From positions 57,433-121,432 of the forward strand of contig NZ_JARZAG010000025.1 in NCBI RefSeq assembly GCF_029892155.1: DNA of 64,000 bases, read 5' to 3'. This stretch comes from Kitasatospora sp. GAS204B (GTDB lineage: Bacteria; Actinomycetota; Actinomycetes; Streptomycetales; Streptomycetaceae). Of the stretch, positions 8,339 to 17,041 are shown piece by piece (position 1 is the first letter of the stretch; the number at the start of each line of letters is the position of its first letter). The position numbers and the translations under genes are program-made. The notes beneath the pieces were generated by a model. That model was not told where the DNA came from. It made no database searches and saw only the letters and a list, made by a program, of their open reading frames with translations.

Positions 8339-8971
8339 TCAGGGCGTGAGCGCCGACGGTGCCGCTGCGGCCTCCCAGGTGAAGCCGTCCGGGTCGGTGA
8401 ACGGCCCGGTGGTGCTGTTGATCGCGAGGCGGTGCGAGCCGGTGCCCTCGGGAGAGACGCCGGCGTCCTTGGCGAGGGCGCGGCGCCGGTACAGCCCCAG
8501 CTTGACGGGGCTCGATCCGGCGGCGAACTCGACGTACATCCGGCCGAAGCTCTTCGCCACGGTGAGGCCCCGGTCGACGTAGAACCGCTTGCTCGCGGCC
8601 ACGTCCGCGACGCCCAGCAGGAGCACGAGATCGTCGAACTGCCGGGTGGCCGGGCCGGTGTCCTTCTTCGCCGAGGTCGCGACCTTCCAGATCGCCCCGT
8701 CCGGGGCCTGGACGGTGCCGCCGTAGCCCCAGAGCGACTTCGCGGCGGGCTTCAACACCGTGGCTCCGGCGTCGAGCGCGGCGTCGATGAAGCCGTTGAC
8801 GGTGGCCGGCTGGGAGACCGTGAGCGAGAGGGTGAACCCGCGGAAGCCGGTCGTCGGTTCCTGCGAGGAGCGCAGGCGCAGCTGGGTGTCCAGGCCGAAG
8901 GCGGTGGTGTAGAAGTGGTCGGCGGCCGTGGGGTTGGCCACGTCGAGGATGATGGATTCGATGGTTGCCAT
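8339..8971 (-). CDS. VOC family (glyoxalase-like) protein, two-domain
   Basis: This 210-residue protein starts MATIESIILDVANPTAADHFYTTAFG, the typical first beta-alpha-beta of VOC proteins. A second module reads DLVLLLGVADVAASKRFYVDRGL and later FTDPDGFTWE, the usual C-terminal VOC strand. The ATG at 8971 is chosen from the fold; the frame is open for 26 codons more. It lies five bases downstream of the stop of the AraC gene, so the two form an operon. Metal ligands are not obvious, and the substrate is unknown. Confidence 0.85.
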   Translation of the reverse strand: MATIESIILDVANPTAADHFYTTAFGLDTQLRLRSSQEPTTGFRGFTLSLTVSQPATVNGFIDAALDAGATVLKPAAKSLWGYGGTVQAPDGAIWKVATSAKKDTGPATRQFDDLVLLLGVADVAASKRFYVDRGLTVAKSFGRMYVEFAAGSSPVKLGLYRRRALAKDAGVSPEGTGSHRLAINSTTGPFTDPDGFTWEAAAAPSALTP

Positions 8972-8976
8972 GGCCC

Positions 8977-9441
<465 letters not shown>

Positions 9442-9473
9442 GTGTGGACTCCTCACCTCGCCGGCCGGACGGG

Positions 9474-9884
9474 TCAGCGGAGCTCCTGGATGCGGACCAG
9501 GTTGCCCGCGGGATCGCGGAAGGCGCAGTCGCGGACGCCGTACGGCTGCTCGGTCGGCTCCTGGACGACCTCGGTGTCGCCGGCCTGGACCTTCTCGAAG
9601 GTGCCGTCGAGGTCCCGGGTGGCCAGCAGGATCCAGCCGTAGGTGCCCTTGGCCATCATCTCGGCGATGGTGCGGCGCTCGTCCTCGGTGATCCCGGGGT
9701 CGGCGGCCGGCGGCGCCAGCAGGATGGAGGTGTCGGGCTGGCCGGCGGGGCCGACCGTGATCCAGCGCATCTTGCCCTGTCCGACGTCGCTGCGGACCTC
9801 GAAGCCGAGGACGTCGCGGTAGAAGGCCAGGGACGCGTCCGGGTCGTCGTGCGGGAGGGCGCTCATGTGAATGGTGATGTCCAT
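9474..9884 (-). CDS. VOC family protein (glyoxalase/extradiol fold)
   Basis: This 136-residue single-module VOC protein reads MDITIHMSALPHDDPDASLAFYRDVLGFEV, the standard opening with a D-P-x-x-S-L-A-F-Y-R-D-V-L-G block. It ends CAFRDPAGNLVRIQEL, the standard closing strand with the acidic/metal-proximal position. It may act on a small toxic compound, but no substrate can be named. A second ATG three codons upstream is possible. Its upstream 55 bases encode a relic of an AraC C-terminus, so it probably once had its own regulator. Confidence 0.85.
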   Translation of the reverse strand: MDITIHMSALPHDDPDASLAFYRDVLGFEVRSDVGQGKMRWITVGPAGQPDTSILLAPPAADPGITEDERRTIAEMMAKGTYGWILLATRDLDGTFEKVQAGDTEVVQEPTEQPYGVRDCAFRDPAGNLVRIQELR

Positions 9885-9889
9885 GGCGG

Positions 9890-9946
9890 TCATGCTAGGT
9901 GCGGCTCCGTGACCCGCGCTTCTCGATTCCTGATCGGTTCGGCCAC
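9890..9946 (-). pseudogene. Fossil of an AraC C-terminus upstream of the second VOC gene
   Basis: Reading the minus strand, codons 9946-9890 give VAEPIRNREARVTEPHLA and stop. This matches VTRPVRNQEAPVTEPQLA and stop, the end of the AraC gene at 8977. In both places the VOC gene starts within a few bases of this stop. Nothing AraC-like precedes the fossil, so a duplicated araC-VOC pair appears to have lost its regulator. Confidence 0.7.
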
Positions 9947-9953
9947 CCCGGTT

Positions 9954-9990
9954 CCTTGACACGCGTCGTCGTTGTCAAGGAACCTTGACA
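9954..9990. promoter_or_regulatory. Triple CCTTGACA/TGTCAAGG operator-like element
   Basis: CCTTGACA at 9954-9961, TGTCAAGG at 9973-9980 and CCTTGACA at 9983-9990 form two overlapping palindromes that share the middle half-site, with 11- and 2-base spacers. The element lies between the divergent VOC gene (start 9884) and the HTH protein gene (start 10020). Although TTGACA is a -35 consensus, no matching -10 was found at 16-18 bases, so an operator is more likely. Confidence 0.55.
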
Positions 9991-10019
9991 CACGTTTTCG
10001 GCGGCGGAAGAGGTGCGGT

Positions 10020-10547
10020 ATGCGCTGGGTTGATGAGACCGGTCGTCACGAGGGGTATCTGGCAGCGGTGCTGGCGGACGGGAGCGAACCGGGACCGGTG
10101 GCGGACGGACGCACGACCTGGTGGCTCTACAACGGGGCGGACGGCCCGCGCGCGGTGGGGGTCCGGGGAGCCTGCGAGTGCGGCTGGCGCGGCGCCGAGA
10201 CGCATCCGATCGACTTCGGGGATGACGAGGCGACCGAGGGCGTGGAGCAGCGCACCGGCCCGTACGCGGACTGGGAGTACCACGTCGACCAGGCCGAGGG
10301 GATGGTGCCGCGCGATGTGGAGCAGTTGCTCGCCGCGCTGGAGAAGCGGATCGGGCAGCTGTCGGAGCGTCAGTCGGTCACCGCGCTGCGGGTGGTGGCC
10401 CGTGTCGAGAAGGCGGTCCCGGGCTACGGCATCGGCGCCGTCCGGGCCGCCCGCGCGAACCTCGTGTCCTGGGAGGCGATCGGCAAGGCGCTCGGCTGCA
10501 GCCGGCAGGCCGCTCACGAACGGTTCGCCCGCCACCTCAGTGACTGA
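10020..10547 (+). CDS. Conserved actinobacterial protein with C-terminal helix-turn-helix
   Basis: This 175-residue protein starts at the ATG at 10020 after GAAGAGG. The N-terminal half is rich in Gly/Trp, with GACECGWRGAET suggesting a small Cys/Trp-containing fold. The middle forms long helices (DVEQLLAALEKRIGQLSERQ). The C-terminus SWEAIGKALGCSRQAAHERFARHL is a clear helix-turn-helix of the sigma/resolvase-like type. It is probably a DNA-binding protein. The palindromic CCTTGACA element directly upstream would be a natural autoregulatory site. No specific family name is claimed. Confidence 0.65.
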   Translation: MRWVDETGRHEGYLAAVLADGSEPGPVADGRTTWWLYNGADGPRAVGVRGACECGWRGAETHPIDFGDDEATEGVEQRTGPYADWEYHVDQAEGMVPRDVEQLLAALEKRIGQLSERQSVTALRVVARVEKAVPGYGIGAVRAARANLVSWEAIGKALGCSRQAAHERFARHLSD

Positions 10548-10571
10548 CCCCCGGGGGGCAGCGGACAGGCC

Positions 10572-11375
10572 CTAGCGCAGCGGCTCGCCGGAGAGGCGTT
10601 GGGCCAGGTAGACCGGCAGCACCGCCAGGACGATCAGCACCGCGGCCACGACGTCCACCACCGGGCCCTGGTTGGGGCGGGCCAGGTTGTCGAAGATCCA
10701 CAGCGGCAGCGTCTGGGTGCCGGGGCCCGCGGTGAAGGTGGTCACCACGATCTCGTCGAAGGAGAGCGCGAAGGCCAGCAGCGCGCCGGCGAGCAGCGCG
10801 CTGCGCACGGCCGGGAGCGTGACGTACCAGAAGGTCTGGAACGTGTGCGCCCCCAGGTCCGCCGACGCCTCCTCGGCCGACGGCGCTATCCGTCGCAGCC
10901 GCGCCGCGACGTTGTTGAAGACCACCACGATGCAGAAGGTGGCGTGTCCGACCACGACGGTGAACAGGCCGAAGCCCACCCCGAGCGGAGTCAGCACGGT
11001 GCGGAACGCGGCGTTGAGCGCGATGCCGGTGACGATGCCGGGCAGGGCGATCGGCAGGATCAGCAGGAAGGAGACCGACTGTCGGCCGTAGAACCGGTAG
11101 CGGGTCGCGGCGAAGGCCGCCATGGTGCCGAGCACCAGCGCCACCGCGGTCGCGCCGAGCCCGGCCTTCAGCGAGGTGGCCAGCGCCGCGCGCAGCCCGG
11201 TCTCCTGCCAGGCCGCCGCCCACCAGCGGGTGCTGAAACCGGACGGCGGCCAGGCGAAGGAGCGCGAGGCGTTGAAGGAGTTCACCAGGACCAGCAGCAG
11301 CGGGGCGTAGATCACGGCGAGCCCCAGTGCCGTCGCCAGGCGGAGCAGGATCCGGGCGGTGCGGGAGAGTTGCAT
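10572..11375 (-). CDS. ABC transporter permease, PotC type
   Basis: This 267-residue inner-membrane permease has six predicted membrane helices. The cytoplasmic EAA loop reads EEASADLGAHTFQTFWYVTLPAVRSALLAG, which contacts the ATPase. The segment VLVNSFNASRSFAWPPSGFSTRWW is characteristic of the PotC (spermidine/putrescine) and related opine permeases. The ATG at 11375 starts seven bases after the PotB-type stop with GAGGG as ribosome site. It is the last gene of a four-gene PotABCD-like operon. Confidence 0.9.
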   Translation of the reverse strand: MQLSRTARILLRLATALGLAVIYAPLLLVLVNSFNASRSFAWPPSGFSTRWWAAAWQETGLRAALATSLKAGLGATAVALVLGTMAAFAATRYRFYGRQSVSFLLILPIALPGIVTGIALNAAFRTVLTPLGVGFGLFTVVVGHATFCIVVVFNNVAARLRRIAPSAEEASADLGAHTFQTFWYVTLPAVRSALLAGALLAFALSFDEIVVTTFTAGPGTQTLPLWIFDNLARPNQGPVVDVVAAVLIVLAVLPVYLAQRLSGEPLR

Positions 11376-11382
11376 CAGGCCC

Positions 11383-12303
11383 TCACAAGCTGTCCAGCGC
11401 ACCGGTGCGGCGCACGGCGAGCAGGTAGCCGATGATCAGCAGCACCGGCACGCAGGACACCGCCGCCGCCAGGGGCAGGTTGAGCGTCACGTTGGACGCG
11501 ATGACGTTGCCGAGCATGGACGTGGTGCCGCCGACGATCTGCACCGCCAGGTAGTCGCCGAGGCTGAGTGAGAAGGTGAAGATCGACCCGGCGATGAGCG
11601 CCGGCCTGACCATCGGCAGCACCACGGTGCGCAGGGTCCGCCAGGGTCCGGCACCGAGGTCGGCCGCGGCGGCGAGCAGGCTGTCGGGCAGCTGCTCGAA
11701 CGCGGTGCAGAGCGGCAGCACCATGTAGGGCAGCCACAGGTACCCGAGCACCATGACCACCGCCGGCACCCCGAAACCGGGGGAGTGCCCGCCGAAGGGG
11801 GCGGTGACCCAGTCCAGGACGCCGCCGTGACTGAGCATCACCCACCACGCGTAGGCCTTCACCAGGTAGCCGGCCCACAGCGGCGTCAGCACCGCCACCA
11901 GCAGCAGGCGCCGGCTGCCGGGTCTGGCCACCCGGCCGATGTAGAAGGCCATCGGAAGCGCGATCACCGCGTCGATCACCGTCACCGACGCCGCGATGCC
12001 CAGCGTGCGCAGCGCGACCGTCCGGTACTGCGGATCGGTCAGCAGCGAGCGGAAGTTGTCGGCGGTCCAGCGGTACTCGATGTTGGAGGTGAACTCGTTG
12101 GTGGTCCAGAAGGCCGACAGCAGCAGCACCGTCAGCGACCCCAGGTACGCCAGCACCAGCCAGGTCATCGGCGCGGCCAGCAGCGCCGCCAACCGCAGGC
12201 CGGGGCGCCGGTGCAGCGCCCCGGCCAGCCTGCGCACCGGCGTACGGGCCGGCAGCCGGTCCGGTGTACGGTCCGGCGCACGGGTCGCGGCGGGGGCGGT
12301 CAT
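11383..12303 (-). CDS. ABC transporter permease, PotB type
   Basis: This 306-residue permease has a basic, proline-rich N-terminal tail (repeated RTPDRLPARTP) before the first membrane helix (residues 39-62). Helices with LPMAFYIGRVA and the EAA loop LAAAADLGAGPWRTLRTVVLPMVRPALIAGS place it in the PotB/binding-protein-dependent permease family. Its ATG shares one base with the TGA of the solute-binding protein gene (TGATG), so translation is coupled. With the PotC-type protein it forms the membrane channel. Confidence 0.9.
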   Translation of the reverse strand: MTAPAATRAPDRTPDRLPARTPVRRLAGALHRRPGLRLAALLAAPMTWLVLAYLGSLTVLLLSAFWTTNEFTSNIEYRWTADNFRSLLTDPQYRTVALRTLGIAASVTVIDAVIALPMAFYIGRVARPGSRRLLLVAVLTPLWAGYLVKAYAWWVMLSHGGVLDWVTAPFGGHSPGFGVPAVVMVLGYLWLPYMVLPLCTAFEQLPDSLLAAAADLGAGPWRTLRTVVLPMVRPALIAGSIFTFSLSLGDYLAVQIVGGTTSMLGNVIASNVTLNLPLAAAVSCVPVLLIIGYLLAVRRTGALDSL

Positions 12304-13505
12304 CAGCTCTTGATCCCGTTCCAGGCGGTGACCCACTGGGCGTACGTGGTGCAGTCGTTGCGACCGCCGCCGTCGGCGCACTGCGCGGTGGGCGTGGTCC
12401 AGTAGTAGACGTTCTTCCACCAACTCTCGTCGGTGGCGTGGTAGTCGGTGCAGAAGTTCGGGTTGTCGGTGATCTGCGCGCAGGCCTTGGAATTGGCCGG
12501 GGCCTCGCCGAAGTACTCGGCGACCTGGGCGTTGACCGACGGCGAGACGATGTAGTTCATCCACTGGTACGCGCAGTCGGGGTGCTGGGCGTGCGCCGAG
12601 ATCATCCAGGTGTCGGACCAGCCGGTGGAGCCCTCGCTGGGCAGGATCGCCTGGGTCCTCACCTTGCCGTCGGCGGCGACCGCCTGGTGGATCACCTCCC
12701 AGGTGGTGCCGATCAGGTCGTCGCCGGAGTCGAACGCGGCCTGCTCCTTGGTGTAGTCGCTCCAGTAGGAGCCGATCTGCTTCTTCTGGACCTTGAGCAG
12801 GGCCACCGCGGCGTCCAGCTGCGAGGTGGTGAGGGCGTAGGGGTTCTTGATGCCGAGCTCGGGCTTGGTCTTCATCAGGTAGAGCGCGGCGTCGGCGATG
12901 TAGATCGGGCTGTCGTACGCGGTGAGGTGCCCGGCGTAGGGGGAGTCGGCGGCGAAGACCGAGCCCCAGGAGGTCGGGGCGGGGGCGACCTTGTCGGTGT
13001 TGTACATCAGCAGGTTGGCGCCGCGCCCGTGCGGGATCCCGTAGGCCACGCCGTTGACCGAGTTCCACGGCTGGTTCTTGAGACCGGGGTAGATGTCGGC
13101 GTAGTTGGGCACCAGTGCGGTGTTGACGGGCGCGACGTCGCCCCCGGCGATCAGCCGCAGCGTCGCGTCGCCGGAGGCCGAGACGGTGTCGTACTGGCCC
13201 GTCTTCATCAGCGCGACCATCTCGTCGGAGGTGCCCGCCACCTTGAGGTTCACCTTGCAGCCGGTCTGCTTGGTGAACGGGGTGACCCAGTCGACGGTCT
13301 TGCTGTCCTGCCCGGACTCGACGTAGCCGGCCCAGGCGACGATGTTGACGGTGCCCTCGCCCGGGCCGAGGGACTTCTGCGCGGGGATGTTCGGCGCGGC
13401 GAACCCCGTACTCGCACTGTTGCCACCGGCGTTCGAGCCGCACGCGGCGGCCAGCAGCAGGGCGGCGGCGGCCGCCAGGGTGCGGAGCGGGTGACGGATG
13501 CTCAT
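12303..13505 (-). CDS. Solute-binding lipoprotein, PotD-like (polyamine/opine)
   Basis: This 400-residue exported lipoprotein has a signal peptide ending LLLAAACGS, a lipobox with the Cys at about residue 22. The mature protein opens NIVAWAGYVESG, matching the N-L-Y-N-W-x-x-Y strand of PotD/PotF proteins. It continues through KVAGTSDEMVALMKTGQYD and IPHGRGANLLMYNTDKV in the periplasmic-binding fold. It would deliver a polyamine-like ligand to the PotB/PotC channel. Ligand residues cannot be fixed by eye, so spermidine, putrescine or an opine are all possible. Confidence 0.88.
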   Translation of the reverse strand: MSIRHPLRTLAAAAALLLAAACGSNAGGNSASTGFAAPNIPAQKSLGPGEGTVNIVAWAGYVESGQDSKTVDWVTPFTKQTGCKVNLKVAGTSDEMVALMKTGQYDTVSASGDATLRLIAGGDVAPVNTALVPNYADIYPGLKNQPWNSVNGVAYGIPHGRGANLLMYNTDKVAPAPTSWGSVFAADSPYAGHLTAYDSPIYIADAALYLMKTKPELGIKNPYALTTSQLDAAVALLKVQKKQIGSYWSDYTKEQAAFDSGDDLIGTTWEVIHQAVAADGKVRTQAILPSEGSTGWSDTWMISAHAQHPDCAYQWMNYIVSPSVNAQVAEYFGEAPANSKACAQITDNPNFCTDYHATDESWWKNVYYWTTPTAQCADGGGRNDCTTYAQWVTAWNGIKS

Positions 13506-13522
13506 GAACGTCCTCACGGTGA

Positions 13523-14578
13523 TCAGGGGTTGATGCGGACGGTGTGCTGTCGCTGCCAGGCCAGCAGGACGGCCGACCCCCGGTGCCGGGCGGCGTCGGC
13601 GCCGGACTCCTCGAAATTCTGCCGGACGGCGACCAGTTGGCCGCCCGCTTCCAGGTCCACCAGGAAGCGGGTCTGCGCGCCCGCGTAGACGACCTCGCCG
13701 ATCGTCCCGGTGACGGCGTGCTCGTCGGGCCCGGTCGGGTCGTCGGGGTGGGCGACGCGGATCTTCTCGGGACGCACCGAGTACGTCCCGGACTCGCCGA
13801 ACACCTGTACGGCACAGGGGCCTTGGAGCAGGTTGGAGGTGCCGACGAAGCCCGCCACGAACGCGGTGGCCGGCCGCTCGTACACCTCGGCCGGCGTGCC
13901 GACCTGCTCGATCCGCCCGGCGTTGAAGACCGCGATCCGGTCGCTCATGGTGAGCGCCTCGTCCTGGTCGTGGGTGACGAGGACGAAGGTGATGCCGGCC
14001 TCGCGCTGGATCTGCTTGAGTTCCAGCTGCATCTCCTGACGGAGCTTCAGGTCGAGGGCGCCGAGCGGCTCGTCGAGCAGCAGCACGGACGGGCGGTTGA
14101 CCAGGGCGCGGGCCAGCGCGACGCGTTGGCGCTGTCCGCCGGACAGTTCGGCGGGGCGCCGGTCGCCGAAGGAGTGCAGCCGAACGGTCGCCAGCGCCTC
14201 GGCGGCCCGCTCGGCCCGCTCCGCCCGGGGCACCCGCTTCACCTTCAGGCCGTACTCGATGTTCTGACGCACCGACAGATGCGGAAAGAGGGCGTAGTCC
14301 TGGAACACCGTGTTGACGTCGCGGTCGAATGCCGCCAGACGGGTGACATCGATCCCACCGAGCAGGACCCGCCCGGCACTCGGCGCCTCGAAGCCCGCGA
14401 TCATGCGCAGCACGGTGGTCTTGCCCGAGCCGGAGGGGCCGAGCATCGAGAAGAACTCGCCCGGCCTGACCTCCAGATCGATGCCGTCCACGGCGCGTAC
14501 CGCGCCGAACGCCTTGCTGACCCCGGACAGCGCGACCGCGCCGGGGGTGGGTGGGCGGGGGGATGGGCTGCGCGTCAT
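13523..14578 (-). CDS. ABC transporter ATP-binding protein, PotA type
   Basis: This 351-residue ATPase has Walker A GPSGSGKTT (47-55) and a Q loop at VFQDYALFPH. The signature is LSGGQ (145-149), Walker B is LLLDEP (166-171), and the switch His is in VTHD (201-204). A C-terminal TOBE-like domain (about 255-351) includes SVRPEKIRV, as in PotA/UgpC importers. It heads the operon, 17 bases before the binding-protein gene, and energises uptake. GAGG lies before the ATG at 14578. Confidence 0.92.
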   Translation of the reverse strand: MTRSPSPRPPTPGAVALSGVSKAFGAVRAVDGIDLEVRPGEFFSMLGPSGSGKTTVLRMIAGFEAPSAGRVLLGGIDVTRLAAFDRDVNTVFQDYALFPHLSVRQNIEYGLKVKRVPRAERAERAAEALATVRLHSFGDRRPAELSGGQRQRVALARALVNRPSVLLLDEPLGALDLKLRQEMQLELKQIQREAGITFVLVTHDQDEALTMSDRIAVFNAGRIEQVGTPAEVYERPATAFVAGFVGTSNLLQGPCAVQVFGESGTYSVRPEKIRVAHPDDPTGPDEHAVTGTIGEVVYAGAQTRFLVDLEAGGQLVAVRQNFEESGADAARHRGSAVLLAWQRQHTVRINP

Positions 14579-14700
14579 ACCGCACCTCGGTCTCGCGGTC
14601 TCTGCTGCTGGATCCTCGACTTGAGCAGAAGCCTACGAACCTGGAGGACGGCTCGGCTATCCCTTGGTCGTGCTCGGTACTTGTCGCCGGGCCGGCGCGC

Positions 14701-16128
14701 TCAGCTCGCGGCAGCGCCGAACCACCTCGGCAGCCGGCTGAGCAGCTCCTGCTGATCCTCACCGACCCACGCCACGTGGCCGTCCGGCCGCAGCAGCACC
14801 GCCGGCACGTCCAGTTCCTCGCTGACGTCGACGACGTGGTCGACCCGATCCGCCCAACCCGCCACCGACAGCCGCCCTGTCTGGTCGAGCAGCAGCCCGC
14901 GGCCACCGTGCATCAGCCCGTAGAGGCGCCCCTGCTTCAGCCCCACGTCCCGCAGTCGCCGGCCGAGCAGTTCGTGGCCCTCGCCGAAGTCGTAGCGGAC
15001 GCCGATCGCCGTGATCTTCTCGGTCAGGTACCGGTTCACGTCGTCGAAGGCCATCAGCTCCGACAGCAGCCGGCGCACGGCCTGAGCCCCCGGATCGAGC
15101 GCCATCAGCTGCATCTGCGCGCGGGTGTTGTCCAGCACGTCGGCCGCCACGGGGTGCCGTTCGGTGTGGTAGCTGTCCAGCAGGCCCTCCGGTGCCCAGC
15201 CGTTGACGGCGGCGGCCAGCTTCCAGCCGAGGTTGAACGCGTCCTGCACGCCGAGGTTGAGCCCCTGCCCGCCGGCCGGCGGGTGGATGTGCGCCGCGTC
15301 GCCGGCCAGCAGCACCCGGCCGGTCCGGTAGCGCTCGGCCAGCCGGGTGCCGTCGCCGAAGCGGGAGAGCCAGCGCGGTGAGTGCACGCCGAAGTCGGTG
15401 CCGGCGACCAGCCGCAGCTGCTGCTTGAACTCCTCGAGGGTCGGCGGGACCGTGCGGTCCTCGGCCACCCCTTCGGCGGGCACGACGACGCGGTACACCC
15501 CGTCCGCGAGGGGCATGGCGCCGAACCGCAGCTGGGTCTTGCGGACTTCGGCCATCACGGCGGCCAGCGTCTGCGGCGGCGCGGTCAGTTCCATCTCGCC
15601 CAGCAGCGTCTCGACCCTGCTGGGTTCGCCGGGGAAGCCGACGCCGAGCAGCTTGCGCACCGTGCTGCGGCCGCCGTCGCAGCCGACCAGGTAGCGCGAG
15701 CGCAGCTGAGTACCATCGGTCAACTCGACGGTCACCCCGTCCTCGTCCTGGCTCAGCCGGACCAGCTCGTAGCCCCGCCGGATCTCGGCGCCGACCTCGG
15801 TGGCGTGCTCGGCCAGCAGGCGATCGATGGTCGGCTGCGGGATGCCGAGGACGTACGGGTGCGCGGTGTCCAGCCGCTCCGGGGACGGCTTGGCGATGCC
15901 GGCGAAGAAACCGCCGACCGGATGCTGCTTGCCGAGTGCGAGGAAGCGCTCCAGCAGACCGCGCTGGTCCATCACCTCGATGCTGCGCGCGTGCAGGCCG
16001 AGCGCGCGGACCACCTTGGTCGGCTCCGCCTCCTTCTCCAACACGAGCGCCCGCACGCCGTGCAGCCGCAACTCGGCGGCCAGCATCAGGCCGGTCGGTC
16101 CACCGCCGACCACGATCACGTCGATCAT
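14701..16128 (-). CDS. rox: Rifampin monooxygenase-like FAD-dependent hydroxylase
   Basis: This 475-residue class A flavoprotein monooxygenase has the dinucleotide loop VVGGGPTGLML (7-17), the DG motif YLVGCDGGRST, and the GD motif GRVLLAGDAAHIHPPAGGQG. It matches my memory of Streptomyces Rox very closely, for example VRALGLHARSIEVM, HPVGGFFAGI and the C-terminal thioredoxin-like DVPAVLLRPDGHVAWVGEDQQ. Rox enzymes hydroxylate rifampin and open its ring, giving resistance. The ATG at 16128 is chosen from homology. A rifamycin-associated element about 105 bases upstream supports the assignment and suggests rifamycin-inducible expression. Confidence 0.88.
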   Translation of the reverse strand: MIDVIVVGGGPTGLMLAAELRLHGVRALVLEKEAEPTKVVRALGLHARSIEVMDQRGLLERFLALGKQHPVGGFFAGIAKPSPERLDTAHPYVLGIPQPTIDRLLAEHATEVGAEIRRGYELVRLSQDEDGVTVELTDGTQLRSRYLVGCDGGRSTVRKLLGVGFPGEPSRVETLLGEMELTAPPQTLAAVMAEVRKTQLRFGAMPLADGVYRVVVPAEGVAEDRTVPPTLEEFKQQLRLVAGTDFGVHSPRWLSRFGDGTRLAERYRTGRVLLAGDAAHIHPPAGGQGLNLGVQDAFNLGWKLAAAVNGWAPEGLLDSYHTERHPVAADVLDNTRAQMQLMALDPGAQAVRRLLSELMAFDDVNRYLTEKITAIGVRYDFGEGHELLGRRLRDVGLKQGRLYGLMHGGRGLLLDQTGRLSVAGWADRVDHVVDVSEELDVPAVLLRPDGHVAWVGEDQQELLSRLPRWFGAAAS

Positions 16129-16233
16129 CACAATCCCCATTTTCGGCAGGTTTCGGCAACGTTCGGCAACGCTGAATTCCTGGCAGCCGGTTCCGCGGAT
16201 TCCGGCTTCGGTCGACGATTCTGCGGCACGACC

Positions 16234-16253
16234 GGGGCCTTGCCGCAAGCCCC
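16234..16253 (-). promoter_or_regulatory. Rifamycin-associated element (RAE) upstream of rox
   Basis: The minus strand reads GGGGCTTGCG then GCAAGGCCCC, an inverted repeat that matches, as I recall it, the RAE found upstream of rifamycin-resistance genes (rph, arr, rox, helR) in actinomycetes. It lies 106 bases before the rox start. A TATATC hexamer at about 16260-16266 on the upstream side could be the -10 box. The match is from memory and should be aligned. Confidence 0.75.
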
Positions 16254-16328
16254 CCGGTGCGATATACATTGAGAGTGGTGGGGAGTGGGTACTCGCCTTT
16301 CAGACATCGCGGGAACGCCGCAGCGGCC

Positions 16329-16402
16329 GGGGGGCCCCCCCCCCCCGGGGGGGCCCCCCCCCGGGGGGGGGGGCCCCCCCCCGGGGGGGGGCCCCCCCCC
16401 CC
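16329..16402. repeat. 74-bp ladder of alternating G and C homopolymer runs
   Basis: The run lengths are G6, C12, G7, C9, G11, C9, G9 and C11 with no other base. Each neighbouring pair is a hairpin or quadruplex candidate, and both strands carry four G tracts. It lies between the stop of the 16445 gene and the rox promoter region. Open frames across it are meaningless Gly/Pro repeats. It may be a real structural element or a sequencing/assembly artefact. Confidence 0.9.
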
Positions 16403-16444
16403 GCCGCTGTCGTGCTCGGAGTTGCTGCGTTCGGAGTTGCCGCG

Positions 16445-16789
16445 TCAGAGAATCAGGCGCAGGGTCCAGTCGGCTGCGCCGTTGACGTCCAACTCGCGCA
16501 TGCCGATGTTGATCGAGGGGTCGCTGGCGGTGTCCGGGCACCAGTCGAAGACCGACTCGGGCACATTCTCGGGGTACGGCCCTGACCATTGCGTGTTGTC
16601 CACGGCGAATGCGTACCAGTACCAGTACCGGTTGACGGCGGCGAGATTCCCGCCGTAGGCGACCGCGGAGGCGCCGGGTGCGATGACCCACCAGCCGGTC
16701 CTGCGCCAGGGCCTCGGCTGACAGTTCTGGTCGAGCCGCTCGATCATGACGTTGATGGTCTGGGAATAGCCGTTCTCGAAACGCAGCAT
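16445..16789 (-). CDS. DUF1036-like small protein
   Basis: This 114-residue protein contains PRPWRRTGWWVIAPGASAVAYGG followed by a run of aromatics (NRYWYWYAFAVDNTQWSGP). This resembles the GWW-x-I-x-PG and YYVYA blocks of DUF1036 proteins. No signal peptide is seen at the chosen ATG (16789). It follows the 17041-16802 gene after 12 bases and is probably in the same transcript. The role is unknown. Its 3' end abuts the G/C ladder. Confidence 0.6.
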   Translation of the reverse strand: MLRFENGYSQTINVMIERLDQNCQPRPWRRTGWWVIAPGASAVAYGGNLAAVNRYWYWYAFAVDNTQWSGPYPENVPESVFDWCPDTASDPSINIGMRELDVNGAADWTLRLIL

Positions 16790-16801
16790 CTGCCCCGCCC
16801 C

Positions 16802-17041
16802 TCAGGTCCCGGATCCGGTCGGCTGCCGCCGGACAGCCGGGCCGGTGCCCGTCTGCTCCGCCGCCGTCGGTTCCTCGACGACGGCGATGGTGCCGGAGCG
16901 TTCTTCGCGGACGGATCCTTGAACGGAGCCGACCTCCTGGGGCGTGAAGACTGCGGAAGTCTGCGCCGCCGCAGCCGTCAGCTGCTGCAGATCGACGCCT
17001 GAGGTGGGAGCGACTGGAATGTCGGGAGATTCGTTGGCCAT
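16802..17041 (-). CDS. Small hypothetical protein
   Basis: This 79-residue protein begins MANESPDIPVAPTSGVDLQQLTAAAAQTSAVF and continues with an acidic, Glu/Thr-rich tail. It has a GGAAGG site nine bases before the ATG at 17041; an ATG 12 codons upstream is less likely. No domain is recognised. Its position 12 bases before the DUF1036-like gene suggests a two-gene unit. Confidence 0.5.
   Translation of the reverse strand: MANESPDIPVAPTSGVDLQQLTAAAAQTSAVFTPQEVGSVQGSVREERSGTIAVVEEPTAAEQTGTGPAVRRQPTGSGT

Noticed and set aside
9956..9990. Tandem promoters based on TTGACA
   Set aside because: No acceptable -10 hexamer at 16-18 bases on either strand, and the half-sites are palindromic, which suits an operator.
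16128..16691. Minus-strand frame through the G/C ladder giving Gly-Pro repeats
   Set aside because: The protein is only the translation of homopolymer runs, and the real gene at 16445-16789 lies in another frame.
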